Assembly (NCBI GenBank): GCA_027485075.1
Contig: JAIXRT010000247.1
Coordinates: forward strand, 1-27,608
DNA length: 27,608 nucleotides
Direction of reading: 5' to 3'
From: Cytophagaceae bacterium
GTDB taxonomy: Bacteria; Bacteroidota; Bacteroidia; Cytophagales; Spirosomataceae
Numbering within the stretch: the stretch's first letter is position 1; each line of letters opens with the position of its first letter. This document shows positions 1 through 8,663 of the stretch, one piece after another. The position numbers and the translations under genes are program-made. Under the pieces are notes generated by a model. The model was not told where the DNA came from. It was given only the letters and a program-made list of their open reading frames with translations, and searched no databases.

Positions 1-882
1 ACCTTTCTCAGCCGCCTCGGCTTCAGCTTGCGTCACGATTTCTACCGGACGTGTGGCTGTTTTTGCTTGCTCCCAACGCTTTAATTGGGTCGAGGTCATG
101 ACTTGATTCGGATTAACTAATTCTCCGCCGGCGCCTACGACCAAGTCGTTTGGTGCTGTAATGGCTACTTTATAGTTACCAAAGTTTAAGGTAAACTCGC
201 CTTGGCCCAAGAATTGTTTGTGTTGCCAGCCATACACATCATTGTAAACGGCCATACGCGGGAACCAGTGTGCAATAAAGTAATTCGCATTTCCGTCTTT
301 GGTAAAAAACTCATAGCCCGAACGGCCATAGTATTCCGTAATCAAATAATTCCAGTCGATGTTAAAGCTCACTGATCCGCCCGATTTTACTGGAGTGGTT
401 AAATCGATGCGCATCATCGTTTGATTAATGGTGTGGCGTAAAGGATTCCCTTTCGCATCTTTCACTGCGGTAATTTTATACCCAAAATCTTTGGGGTTGG
501 TCAGATCTTTGAAAGCAGACGCTGGAATGCCATTTTTGATTTCACCCGTCGCAGTTGTTTTGCTTGCCGAATTTTTCTCAAATAGATTTTGGTCTAATTG
601 AATCCACAAATAAGGTAATTCGTCCGGAGAATTATTGAAATAGGTAATGGTTTCCGTTCCCGTAATCTTGCGGTTTATGTCATCCAATTCCACCTTGATG
701 TCGTAGTCAGCACGTTGTTGCCAATAATCTTTTCCTGGAGATCCACTTGCTGTGCGATACGAATTGGGTGTAGGAAGGGTCGATTCCAATTGTTCGAAAC
801 GACCGTTGGCATTAAATGCCGTTTGCGCGAATGTTGGCAATGCGATGATTAGCAACAAACTAACCTTAATAAGTTTATACAT
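1..882 (-). CDS. Exported M1-family metallopeptidase, N-terminal part (cut by window edge)
   Basis: The reading frame runs from an ATG at 882 to the window edge without a stop, giving 294 residues and no C terminus. Residues 1-19 form a signal peptide (hydrophobic LLLIIALPTFA, likely cleavage before Q20). The mature part matches the beta-rich N-terminal domain of gluzincin aminopeptidases: a YDIKVELDD strand, ITGTETITYFNNS, then LPYLWIQLDQNLF. The zinc-binding HExxH motif normally lies beyond residue 300, so it falls outside the window and catalysis cannot be confirmed. By family knowledge such proteins trim peptides outside the inner membrane; the substrate is unknown. It is divergent from xylA, with 173 bp between them. 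A possible -7 element reading TATTTTTG on the minus strand lies at 901-908, but no matching -33 element is visible. Confidence 0.75.
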   Translation of the reverse strand, partial: MYKLIKVSLLLIIALPTFAQTAFNANGRFEQLESTLPTPNSYRTASGSPGKDYWQQRADYDIKVELDDINRKITGTETITYFNNSPDELPYLWIQLDQNLFEKNSASKTTATGEIKNGIPASAFKDLTNPKDFGYKITAVKDAKGNPLRHTINQTMMRIDLTTPVKSGGSVSFNIDWNYLITEYYGRSGYEFFTKDGNANYFIAHWFPRMAVYNDVYGWQHKQFLGQGEFTLNFGNYKVAITAPNDLVVGAGGELVNPNQVMTSTQLKRWEQAKTATRPVEIVTQAEAEAAEKG

Positions 883-979
883 AATGAAGTAGTGTTTTGC
901 CAAAAATAAAAAAAACTATTTGTAATCATACCATTATATATATACTAACTGTGCTACACTATGCTAAAAAATTAACCGA

Positions 980-1000
980 TAGCGTTTGGATTAAACGCTA
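980..1000. promoter_or_regulatory. Inverted repeat, candidate operator for xylA
   Basis: Perfect 8-bp arms TAGCGTTT (980-987) and AAACGCTA (993-1000) flank the 5-nt centre GGATT. The -33 TTTG of the xylA promoter (985-988) sits inside the element, so a bound dimeric regulator would cover RNA polymerase contacts. That role is inference; no regulator gene is present in the window. Confidence 0.5.
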
Positions 1001-1015
1001 GAATTTGTAGTTTTG
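985..1015 (+). promoter_or_regulatory. Bacteroidota-type promoter of xylA
   Basis: TTTG at 985-988 and TAGTTTTG at 1008-1015 match the Bacteroidota -33 and -7 consensus (TTTG, TAnnTTTG) with a 19-bp spacer. Transcription would start near 1022, about 34 nt before the xylA ATG. No Shine-Dalgarno sequence precedes the ATG, only an A/T-rich leader, as is usual in this phylum. Confidence 0.6.
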
Positions 1016-1055
1016 GAGCTTATCAAGCAAAAAAACATCCTATTTTTCAAAACAC

Positions 1056-2384
1056 ATGAGCGTATTAATTGGACAAAAAGAATATTTCAAAGGAATTGGT
1101 CAAATCAAATTTGAAGGTCCTGAATCAGATAATCCCTTAGCATTTCGCTATTACGATGAAAATCGAATTATTGCCGGTAAATCCATGAAGGAGCATTTGC
1201 GCTTCGCTATTGCTTATTGGCACTCTTTCTGCGGTGATGGTGCTGATCCATTTGGTCCAGGTACACATCATTATCCTTGGGATGTTGCGTCTGATGCGCG
1301 TCAGCGTGCTGCCGATAAAGCAGATGCTGCATTTGAATTTATCACTAAAATTGGTGCACCATTTTACTGCTTTCACGATGTAGATGCCATCGAAGGGCAC
1401 AATGATCCAAAGGAATTCACGGATCGAATGAAATTCATCACGGATATTTTCGAGAAAAAACAAGCGGAAAGCGGAGTGAAGTTATTGTGGGGAACGGCCA
1501 ACTTATTTTCGAATGAGCGCTATATGAACGGTGCGTCTACGAATCCTAATTTTGAAGTAGTTGCGCATGCAGGAGCTCAATTAAAAGGGGCGATCGACGC
1601 GACAATCAAATTGGGTGGCGGCGGATATGTGTTCTGGGGAGGTCGTGAAGGGTATATGACTCTATTGAATACCGATATGAAGCGTGAGCGGGAACATTTT
1701 GCGCGGATGTTGCACACTTGTGTAGAATATGCACGCCGTAATGGATTCAAAGGAAAGTTCTTTATAGAGCCAAAACCATGCGAGCCTACGAAACATCAAT
1801 ACGATTACGATGCAGCAACCGTTATCGGTTTCTTGCGCGAGTTTGACTTGTTGTCGGAATTTGGATTAAACTTAGAAGTGAATCACGCGACTTTAGCGGG
1901 TCACACTTTTGCCCATGAGTGCCAAGTTGCTTCCGATGCGGGCATGTTAGCTTCAATCGATGCAAATCGCGGTGATAATCAGAATGGATGGGATACGGAT
2001 CAGTTCCCAACCGATATTTACGAATGGGCTGAAGCCATGTCAATCATCTTAAAGCAAGGTGGATTAGCGGGTGGAGGTATCAACTTTGATGCCAAGCGTC
2101 GCCGTAATTCAACAGATGCTGCAGATTTATTCTATGCGCACATTGGAGGAATGGACACGATTGCGCGCTCGTTGATTATTGCGGACAAATTAGCTTCCCA
2201 TGGTGAAATGGATCGCTTGAAAGCAGCGCGTTATGCAAGTTTCAATTCGGGTAAAGGTGCTGATTTTGAGGCGGGTAAGCTTAAATTGGAAGATTTGTAT
2301 CAAATTGCCGTTGAGATTGGCGAGCCTGCTATGATCTCTGGAAAGCAAGAATATTTGGAGAATTTGTTAGGTCGTTTTGTCTAA
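1056..2384 (+). CDS. xylA: Xylose isomerase
   Basis: This cytoplasmic enzyme interconverts D-xylose and D-xylulose (and D-glucose and D-fructose) using two divalent metal ions. At 442 residues it has the class II length, like the E. coli and Bacteroides enzymes. All catalytic and metal ligands sit at E. coli numbering plus six: H107 and D110 (FHDVD), E238 and K240 (IEPKP), E274 and H277 (LEVNH), D302 (SIDAN), D313 and D315 (WDTD) and D345 (NFDAK). The WGGREGY signature is at 194-200. It is first in a run with a GH106-like glycosidase starting 18 bp downstream. No xylulokinase or xylose transporter gene lies in the window. The promoter carries an inverted repeat, which suggests regulation by a repressor or activator. 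Confidence 0.97.
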   Translation: MSVLIGQKEYFKGIGQIKFEGPESDNPLAFRYYDENRIIAGKSMKEHLRFAIAYWHSFCGDGADPFGPGTHHYPWDVASDARQRAADKADAAFEFITKIGAPFYCFHDVDAIEGHNDPKEFTDRMKFITDIFEKKQAESGVKLLWGTANLFSNERYMNGASTNPNFEVVAHAGAQLKGAIDATIKLGGGGYVFWGGREGYMTLLNTDMKREREHFARMLHTCVEYARRNGFKGKFFIEPKPCEPTKHQYDYDAATVIGFLREFDLLSEFGLNLEVNHATLAGHTFAHECQVASDAGMLASIDANRGDNQNGWDTDQFPTDIYEWAEAMSIILKQGGLAGGGINFDAKRRRNSTDAADLFYAHIGGMDTIARSLIIADKLASHGEMDRLKAARYASFNSGKGADFEAGKLKLEDLYQIAVEIGEPAMISGKQEYLENLLGRFV

Positions 2385-2393
2385 AAAAACGAC
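2371..2393 (+). other. Hairpin spanning the xylA stop codon
   Basis: Perfect 8-bp arms GTCGTTTT (2371-2378) and AAAACGAC (2386-2393) enclose a 7-nt loop that contains part of the stop codon. No T-run follows, so it is not an intrinsic terminator. It could stabilise or delimit the xylA part of a shared transcript, or be chance. Confidence 0.4.
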
Positions 2394-2402
2394 ATTCGGG
2401 GT

Positions 2403-5051
2403 ATGATCAAATTCAGATACCTATTATTTTTTATACTAATAGCAAAAGCAGTTGGAGCGCAAACTCCTGCTGCTTTTTCTACTTCTAAGCCTTGGGCGTA
2501 TTGGTGGTGGCCCGGAAGTGCGGTAACCGAAACCGGCATTACCCATAATCTGGAGGCTTTTGCCAAAGCAGGTTTTGGCGGATTACACATTATTCCCATC
2601 TATGGAGCTAAAGGCTACGAGTCGACGTTTCAGCCTTATTTAAGTGAGGGCTGGAATCAGAAGTTTGGTTTTGTCCTAAAGGAAGCTAAACGATTGCATT
2701 TGGGTATCGACATGACACTGGGAACCGGTTGGCCTTTAGGAGGCCCACAGGTTCGAAAACAAGACGCTGCCAAATCTTATAAAATTGAAACCATATCCAT
2801 CGCGCCAGGCAAATCTTGGACGGTTCCTCAAGAAGCCAAAGCGGCATCTGTTTATGTGAATAAGGTATTTGTGGAGGATTTGGTGTCCTTGAAAAAAGCA
2901 AGTTTTCAAGCAGGGTCGGAGGAAGCAATTGTTTATGTGTTTCTGGAGACGCTGACGAACCAACAAGTCAAGCGGGCAGCTCCGGGTGCGGAGGGTTTAG
3001 TGATGGATCACTTTAGTAAGTCGGCATTTACCCAATACCGTGAATCGTTTGTTCCCTTATTAAAGAAGTCGCATGCACCTTTAAGAGCTTTGTATAATGA
3101 TTCCTATGAAGTGTATGGTGCGAATTACACCCCTGATTTTTTCGCGGAATTTCAACGGATGAATGGCTATGATTTACGCGTCTATCTGGATGTGATGGCC
3201 AAATCAAAAGCAGAATCGGATGCTGAAAATGCGATTTGGGCAGATTATCATCGAACGTTAGCTCAATTATTGTTAACGGAGTTTACGCAACCTTTTGCCG
3301 CATGGATTAAGCAAATGGGATTTGTAAGTCGTGATCAGGCGCATGGCTCCCCTGGAAACTTGCTGGATTTATATGCGGCAGTTGATATACCTGAAACGGA
3401 GTTTTTTGGCAGTAAACCGTTCGATATTCCGGGATATCGAGTAGATCCGGATTACGATTCGGTCCGATTTGGGATTCCAGATGTGCGGAACTTGAAATTG
3501 GCCTCATCGGCGGCTAACTTGACGGGTAAGAAATTGGTCTCCTCCGAGACAACAACCTGGCTGGGAAATCACTTTAAAGTTTCATTGGCTCAGGTTAAGC
3601 CAGTCGTCGATCAGGTTTTTATCGGTGGCGTGAATCACATTTTTTATCATGGGGCAACCTATTCGCCTCCCGAGGTCGCATGGCCAGGTTGGTTGTTTTA
3701 TGCAAGTACTAATTTCAATCCGCAAAGTCATTTTTGGGAAGCCTTGCCTGAGTTAAATCGGTATGTGGATAATTGCCAAAAAATGTTGCAGGCGCTTCCC
3801 TCAGATGCAGATGTGCTGATGTATTTTCCGATGGAGGACATTTGGCATGAGCGAAATGGAAAAGGGAAAACACATCCCTTGGATTTGCATGCCAATAGTC
3901 GAGACTGGATGAAAAATACGTCTTTTGGACATTGGTCGGAGCACATGCAAAACAAGGGTTACCAAGTTGATTATGTGTCAGATTTACTCTTGAAAGGCTT
4001 ACAGCCCACTCCAAGGCGGACGTTTAGAACGGCTTCTGGTGCCGAGTATAAGATGTTGTTGATTCCTGCCCCACATTTTGTTTCATTAGAAACGATGGAA
4101 TTGTGGGCCAAATGGGTGAAGCAAGGCTTGCCGGTTTACTTTTTGGAACACATGCCGCTTCAGCCAAATTCGTATGGCCTGACGGATGAACAAAAAGATC
4201 GCTGGCATGTTGCGCGTGAAGCGATGGTGATGCGGTGGGTTTCAGATCCTACGAATATTTTAGAGCGCTATCGGATTAGTCGCGAGTCGATTGCCGACCA
4301 AGGAATTTCATTTATTCGAAAGCGTTCACCTCAGGGAGCTGCGTATTTCATTGCGAATTTGTCCAATCGGTTTTCAGAAGGGCCTGTTCGTCTCGCGAAA
4401 GGAACGGCCGACTTGGAATTATACGATCCGATGACAGAGGTGAAAACGTTGGTTCATGTGAATAAGGATAAATCGTTTTTCTTGAATTTGGCACCTGGCC
4501 AAAGTATGTTGATTCGTGGAGTCGCGACGAAGTCAAAGGTTCAGGTGATCGGAGATAAAGTGATTAGTCCGATTGAGCCGGTGGGCAAAGTCGCCATTAG
4601 TTTTCCGGATAAGCAGTTGAAATCTATGGTTTTGGAGGACTTGGATTATTGGACACGCGATTCATCGACGCATGATTATTGGGGGAAAGGAACTTATGTA
4701 TTTGATTTTGAATTGTCCGCTGAGCAGTTGGCACAAGCCAAAGTCCTTCATCTAGATCAGGTGCGCGATTGGGTACACGTGAAAATCAATGGCAAAGATC
4801 TGGGCAAGGTTTGGTCACTTCCATATCAGATTCACGTTCCGACAGGTGTTTTAAAGACGTCCAATCACATAGAATTAACAGTGACTAATGTGTCTGCAAA
4901 TCGTATCCGAAAGCTGGATCGAGATCGGGTGAATTGGAAGAATTTCTACGAGATCAATTTTGTGGATATCCAATACAAGCCTTTTGATGCCTCTAGTTGG
5001 GCAGTAACTGAAAGTGGCTTACAGGGTAATTTGTATTTTTCAAATCGATGA
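2403..5051 (+). CDS. Exported glycoside hydrolase, GH106 (alpha-L-rhamnosidase)-like
   Basis: The product has 882 residues. Residues 1-19 form a signal peptide with likely cleavage at GA|Q, so it acts in the periplasm or on the cell surface. The N-terminal half resembles the GH106 barrel: WWWPGSAVTE (34-43), AGFGGLHIIPIYG (56-68), GTGWPLGGP (107-115), DSYEVYG (233-239) and SSETTTW (380-386). E382 and E236 are candidate active-site acids by inference. The C-terminal 130 or so residues look like a galactose-binding-type beta sandwich (VHVKINGKDLGKVW, ELTVTNVSANR). Known GH106 members remove alpha-L-rhamnose from pectin-type glycans. It is shorter than many characterised members, so the substrate is uncertain. 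It starts 18 bp after xylA and its stop codon overlaps the next start. Confidence 0.72.
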   Translation: MIKFRYLLFFILIAKAVGAQTPAAFSTSKPWAYWWWPGSAVTETGITHNLEAFAKAGFGGLHIIPIYGAKGYESTFQPYLSEGWNQKFGFVLKEAKRLHLGIDMTLGTGWPLGGPQVRKQDAAKSYKIETISIAPGKSWTVPQEAKAASVYVNKVFVEDLVSLKKASFQAGSEEAIVYVFLETLTNQQVKRAAPGAEGLVMDHFSKSAFTQYRESFVPLLKKSHAPLRALYNDSYEVYGANYTPDFFAEFQRMNGYDLRVYLDVMAKSKAESDAENAIWADYHRTLAQLLLTEFTQPFAAWIKQMGFVSRDQAHGSPGNLLDLYAAVDIPETEFFGSKPFDIPGYRVDPDYDSVRFGIPDVRNLKLASSAANLTGKKLVSSETTTWLGNHFKVSLAQVKPVVDQVFIGGVNHIFYHGATYSPPEVAWPGWLFYASTNFNPQSHFWEALPELNRYVDNCQKMLQALPSDADVLMYFPMEDIWHERNGKGKTHPLDLHANSRDWMKNTSFGHWSEHMQNKGYQVDYVSDLLLKGLQPTPRRTFRTASGAEYKMLLIPAPHFVSLETMELWAKWVKQGLPVYFLEHMPLQPNSYGLTDEQKDRWHVAREAMVMRWVSDPTNILERYRISRESIADQGISFIRKRSPQGAAYFIANLSNRFSEGPVRLAKGTADLELYDPMTEVKTLVHVNKDKSFFLNLAPGQSMLIRGVATKSKVQVIGDKVISPIEPVGKVAISFPDKQLKSMVLEDLDYWTRDSSTHDYWGKGTYVFDFELSAEQLAQAKVLHLDQVRDWVHVKINGKDLGKVWSLPYQIHVPTGVLKTSNHIELTVTNVSANRIRKLDRDRVNWKNFYEINFVDIQYKPFDASSWAVTESGLQGNLYFSNR

Positions 5052-5764
5052 GTTTTGTCAAGGAGTTAACAGCTGCATTTTACGCGTTGGATCATCCAGA
5101 AAACGCCTATTGGATGCGTGCCTACATGCGGGATCAATTTCCGTTTATTGGGATTAAAAAACCAGAACGTTCGTTCGTTTTTAAGGCCATTAATAAAAAA
5201 TATGGCCAATGTGGAGATTGGTTTGAGGTTTGTTCGGAGTTATTTGCCATGCCTGAAAGGGAATTTCAATATGCCGCAATGGATTACCTGATGTCGGCTC
5301 AAAAATGTTGGGACAAACGACTCCCTGAGTTGATTGATCGCTGGGTAGATGAGCAAAGCTGGTGGGACGTGGTGGATGTGTTAGGTCCGAAAGTGTTGGG
5401 AGCTTATTTTTTGCGTTTTCCTGGGGAGCGGGATGTTTGGGTTGCGCGTTGGATGGCTTCGCCGGTTTTTTGGCACCAACGGCTCTGTATTTTGTTTCAA
5501 TTGGGCTACAAGTCAAAAACTGATCTCGAGCTCTTATCGGCTGTTATTTTATCCTTGCGTACCTCAAAGGAATTTTTTATTCAAAAAGCGATTGGTTGGA
5601 TTTTGCGTCAATATGCACGTACGAATGCCGACTGGGTCTGCGAATTTGTAGCGGAAAATGAGTTGATGCCTTTGTCGCAACGCGAGGCTCTAAAGCATAT
5701 TTCCCACCTACCTTTGGCAAACCTTGGAGGATTGCCAAAGGTAAGGAGTGAGGAGGATTTTTGA
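5048..5764 (+). CDS. AlkD-like DNA alkylation repair glycosylase
   Basis: This 238-residue all-helical protein fits the HEAT-like-repeat family that removes N3- and N7-alkylated purines from DNA. The family's DNA-contacting aromatic and acidic residues are all present: SWWDVVD at 104-110 gives W106 and D110, and KAIGWILRQY at 180-189 gives W184. These match W109, D113 and W187 of Bacillus cereus AlkD with a constant offset of three. The start codon overlaps the stop of the preceding glycosidase in an ATGA arrangement, which suggests translational coupling. A DNA repair gene in a sugar operon is unusual. The C-terminal tail (about residues 221-233) is encoded by a 35-bp near-perfect palindrome. 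Confidence 0.9.
   Translation: MSFVKELTAAFYALDHPENAYWMRAYMRDQFPFIGIKKPERSFVFKAINKKYGQCGDWFEVCSELFAMPEREFQYAAMDYLMSAQKCWDKRLPELIDRWVDEQSWWDVVDVLGPKVLGAYFLRFPGERDVWVARWMASPVFWHQRLCILFQLGYKSKTDLELLSAVILSLRTSKEFFIQKAIGWILRQYARTNADWVCEFVAENELMPLSQREALKHISHLPLANLGGLPKVRSEEDF
5709..5743. repeat. 35-bp near-perfect palindrome inside the alkD-like 3' end
   Basis: Perfect 12-bp arms TACCTTTGGCAA (5709-5720) and TTGCCAAAGGTA (5732-5743) are followed inwards by an A/A mismatch and a CCT/AGG triplet around the loop TGG. It encodes part of the tail of the glycosylase. No T-run follows directly on either strand, so it is not a standard terminator. It lies 40 bp before the convergent glycogen synthase gene ends. 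Confidence 0.75.
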
Positions 5765-5782
5765 ACCTAAAAAACTGATAAT

Positions 5783-7594
5783 CTATTTCCGGCGTTTCAT
5801 CACCGCAAGCTCATGCGCCGTGTCGTAATATCCACGAAGATTTGACCAATCAAACGTATCGGCAATACTCTCCACGCGATTCCGTTGCATGATGCGATCT
5901 CGCTGACTTTGTTGGACGAATTTGAAAAGTAAATTGGCCAACTGCTCTGCGGATTCTTGATAGTTCTGCGTTTTTCGATTCACTACACTGACTCCCCATT
6001 GCTCATAATCCCGCATAATTTGCATCATGTAATCCCCAAAACCCGATAGGTCAGACGTAACCGTAGGTACACCGCGCGCCATACATTCCAATGGCGTATA
6101 GCCCCAAGGTTCATAATATGAAGGGAAGACTCCTAAATGGCAACCACGAACAAATTGGCCATAATCAAGCCCAAACAACGGATTGGTAGACACAATAAAA
6201 TCAGGATGGTAAACCACCTTTACCTTATCCTCCGCATGATTCAACAATTGCGTCCGATGTAAATTGCGTATGATGTCATCCTCCTGTTTAAGTAGGTGCG
6301 TGACAACTTTTGGGCGTGCATTCGTTTTCCAAGTTTGAACGGTTCGGCGTAAACGCAATCTCCAATATTCCCCTACAAAATCATTTAGATCAGGCAACGT
6401 TAAATCTTTGGAGGCAGCGGAGGCTTGGAATAACTTCTCGCCAACTTCCTTTTCAATAGCTTGGCAGTTTTCGCGAATTTCGTCTAAGACTGCGCGTGAA
6501 TGCAAAACCTCTGGATCGATGGAATGGTAAGGCTGCTTGGTGATAAAAAACATTATCACCGTCTTGCGCGAACCAGATTCTTTCATTTTTCGATTCAAGA
6601 TCTCTAACGCATCCAATGTTAAATCGTATCCTTTATTTGAATATTCAAATCGTCCTGAAGTGAATAAATATAAGGTTTGATCCAGATCAAAAGGTTGATT
6701 CTGGAAAAAGTGACCCATCACAAAATCCGAAATCCGTTTTTTGTAAAGTGAATGCAAGTTTTGGTGTTCGTGTATGGCTGCAAAACGCTGAATATTCAGA
6801 CCGTTTGGCAAAATTAATTCAGGTATTCTGCCCAAAAATGCCACACATTCTTTAGCAGTAATATCAGATACGGTGGTTAACACATCCGCTTTTTGAGCTG
6901 CTGCCCGTTCGAAAGAAGCTTGTGCCTCAATCCCATAATGTTTGGCTTCTTTACTCCAATCGAAGGTGTCTAAGACATCATAAAAGTTGGGCACATTTCC
7001 AGCTAAATACCTTCCCAGCATCGTGGCATGCGTCGTAAATACCGTGGAGATTTTTACTTTTTCTTTACGTAAATCGGGAATACACGTAGAGGCCATCCAT
7101 TCGTGAAAATGAACAATGACGTCTTTTTTGGCCTTGTTTTCGACGGCCAACTGGCTTAAGAAAAGACGAATGAGCTCCCCGAAAACGATTGTTTGATTCA
7201 CTAACTCCTCTACGCCAAGTGTCGAGATTTTGTGGTTTTCCCAAATGCGACCTTTGATGATATCTACCTCGTTCATTAGAGAAGCTAAATCGAAAAGGAC
7301 AATCTTGGGTTTTCCCGTGATGAGCCAGTTTCCGTAATGAACCTCCATCCCTTGAGCGCGCATCCAGTCGACCGCTCGACCTACGGGTGTTTCTAAATCA
7401 ATAGCTAAAGGTTCAAATTCCGCCGCGGCAGTTTGTGTAAAATAAGGCCCAAGCAATAAATAATCTTGTTCCCATTTCTCGACCATTGCCGGGACTTTGG
7501 TCCGAATGACGGTATAGATACCGCCAACTTGGTTACACGTCTCCCAAGCGACTTCCACTAAAAACTTCTTCTTTTCGGTAACTTTTCTTTCCAT
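5783..7594 (-). CDS. Glycogen synthase, GT3 family (animal/fungal type)
   Basis: The enzyme transfers glucose from a nucleotide sugar (UDP-glucose in characterised GT3 enzymes) to growing alpha-1,4-glucan in the cytoplasm. From the chosen ATG the protein has 603 residues. The N-terminal Rossmann domain has VEVAWETCNQVGGIYTV (13-29), matching the donor-site loop of GT3. HFHEWMAS (162-169) and FTTHATMLGRYL (186-197) follow. The C-terminal domain has SYYEPWGYTPLE (492-503), with E495 and E503 spaced as the two key glutamates of human GYS1. Translation upstream to a TTG at 7624 is possible but would overlap the preceding gene, so the ATG 4 nt after its stop is preferred. The protein ends soon after QRNRVES and lacks the long phosphorylated tail of eukaryotic enzymes. 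Confidence 0.95.
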   Translation of the reverse strand: MERKVTEKKKFLVEVAWETCNQVGGIYTVIRTKVPAMVEKWEQDYLLLGPYFTQTAAAEFEPLAIDLETPVGRAVDWMRAQGMEVHYGNWLITGKPKIVLFDLASLMNEVDIIKGRIWENHKISTLGVEELVNQTIVFGELIRLFLSQLAVENKAKKDVIVHFHEWMASTCIPDLRKEKVKISTVFTTHATMLGRYLAGNVPNFYDVLDTFDWSKEAKHYGIEAQASFERAAAQKADVLTTVSDITAKECVAFLGRIPELILPNGLNIQRFAAIHEHQNLHSLYKKRISDFVMGHFFQNQPFDLDQTLYLFTSGRFEYSNKGYDLTLDALEILNRKMKESGSRKTVIMFFITKQPYHSIDPEVLHSRAVLDEIRENCQAIEKEVGEKLFQASAASKDLTLPDLNDFVGEYWRLRLRRTVQTWKTNARPKVVTHLLKQEDDIIRNLHRTQLLNHAEDKVKVVYHPDFIVSTNPLFGLDYGQFVRGCHLGVFPSYYEPWGYTPLECMARGVPTVTSDLSGFGDYMMQIMRDYEQWGVSVVNRKTQNYQESAEQLANLLFKFVQQSQRDRIMQRNRVESIADTFDWSNLRGYYDTAHELAVMKRRK

Positions 7595-7598
7595 AAGT

Positions 7599-8534
7599 CT
7601 AGGACATGTAATAACCACTCTCAATTACTTGAGTAACGCCATTTTTCGTAATAGTGAAATTAAACCCTTTTTGAATAGAATAAGCACCGTATTCGCCTTT
7701 TTTGTTCAAGGCCAAATATCCCACTTGAAATTCTTGGTATTTATAACGTTTCACAATCCGCATGATAGCCGCTTCACAGGCTTGCTGGGGCGACATCCCT
7801 TGTCGCATAAATTCAACAATCAAAAATGAGCCTAATGTCTTCATGACAAATTCTCCTAACCCGGTGGCACAAGCACCGCCAACCTCATCATCGCAAAAAA
7901 CAGCTCCACCGATAATCGGCGAATCGCCCACGCGGCCATGCATTTTAAACGCCATGCCACTCGTGGAACAAGCTCCTGCGATTTCGCCTGATTTTCCAAG
8001 GGCTAATAAGCCTATCGTGTCGTGCCGCTCGATATTAACTTTCGTCTCATATTTGGACTCCTTCTTCCATGCCTCCCAAGCCTTTTTAGATTTCTCAGTG
8101 AGCAAATTCTGTTGCTTAAACCCTTGTGATAAGGCAAATTGTAAGGCCCCAGCACCTGATAACATAACGTGAGGTGTCTTTTCCATCACCGCGCGCGCCA
8201 CCGATATTGGGTGCATGATTCCCTCTAAAAACGTAACAGACCCCGCATTGCCCAAGTGATCCATGATGCAAGCATCTAACGTAACGTGACCATCGCGATC
8301 AGGATAACCACCATATCCAACCGTAGTTTCTTCTGGATTTGCTTCAGGCACCCATGCCCCAGCTTCGACGCCATCTAAGGATTTACCCGTCTGCATGATT
8401 TTGTCCCAGCCAGCTTTTGTTGCTTCCTCATTTTTCCAAGTAGCAATAATGATGGGTTCAGAACTTGGAGTGGAGGCCAACGTACTTGCAGCTCCCATTA
8501 GGCCTGCGGATTGCAGAAATTGTCTTCTTTTCAT
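7599..8534 (-). CDS. N4-(beta-N-acetylglucosaminyl)-L-asparaginase (glycosylasparaginase), Tat-exported
   Basis: This 311-residue Ntn-hydrolase cleaves the GlcNAc-asparagine bond of N-linked glycan remnants. The precursor self-cleaves before the nucleophile, here T173 in the motif HDTIG (171-175), giving an alpha and a beta chain. Downstream ACSTSGMAFKMHGRVGDSP (188-206) and GGACATGLGE (219-228) are the expected substrate and oxyanion segments. The N terminus MKRRQFLQSAGLMGAAS carries a twin-arginine motif followed by a hydrophobic stretch, so folded export to the periplasm is likely. The homologue from Elizabethkingia is also exported. The gene is upstream of the glycogen synthase with a 4-nt gap, so both are probably on one transcript. 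Confidence 0.93.
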   Translation of the reverse strand: MKRRQFLQSAGLMGAASTLASTPSSEPIIIATWKNEEATKAGWDKIMQTGKSLDGVEAGAWVPEANPEETTVGYGGYPDRDGHVTLDACIMDHLGNAGSVTFLEGIMHPISVARAVMEKTPHVMLSGAGALQFALSQGFKQQNLLTEKSKKAWEAWKKESKYETKVNIERHDTIGLLALGKSGEIAGACSTSGMAFKMHGRVGDSPIIGGAVFCDDEVGGACATGLGEFVMKTLGSFLIVEFMRQGMSPQQACEAAIMRIVKRYKYQEFQVGYLALNKKGEYGAYSIQKGFNFTITKNGVTQVIESGYYMS

Positions 8535-8574
8535 GTATAAACTTAGTTGCCTTATTTTTAATTAAATCAAAACA

Positions 8575-8606
8575 TTTGTTGGTTCTGTGACAATTGCGTA
8601 AAATTG
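8575..8606 (+). promoter_or_regulatory. Possible promoter of the penicillin-acylase-family gene
   Basis: TTTG (8575-8578), a 20-bp spacer and TAAAATTG (8599-8606, one mismatch to TAnnTTTG) lie in the 129-bp divergent gap. Transcription would start about 50 nt before the ATG at 8664. The match is imperfect. Confidence 0.35.
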
Positions 8607-8663
8607 CCTTTCTAAAAGTAAAAAAAATCTTAGAAAATTTATCGTTCATCATCAATCGTTTCT

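Noticed and set aside
1137..1463. 108-codon frame antisense to xylA
   Set aside because: It is a shadow of the strongly conserved isomerase gene.
7595..7624. TTG start adding 10 residues to the glycogen synthase
   Set aside because: It would overlap the end of the asparaginase; the ATG 4 nt after the stop gives the usual N terminus.
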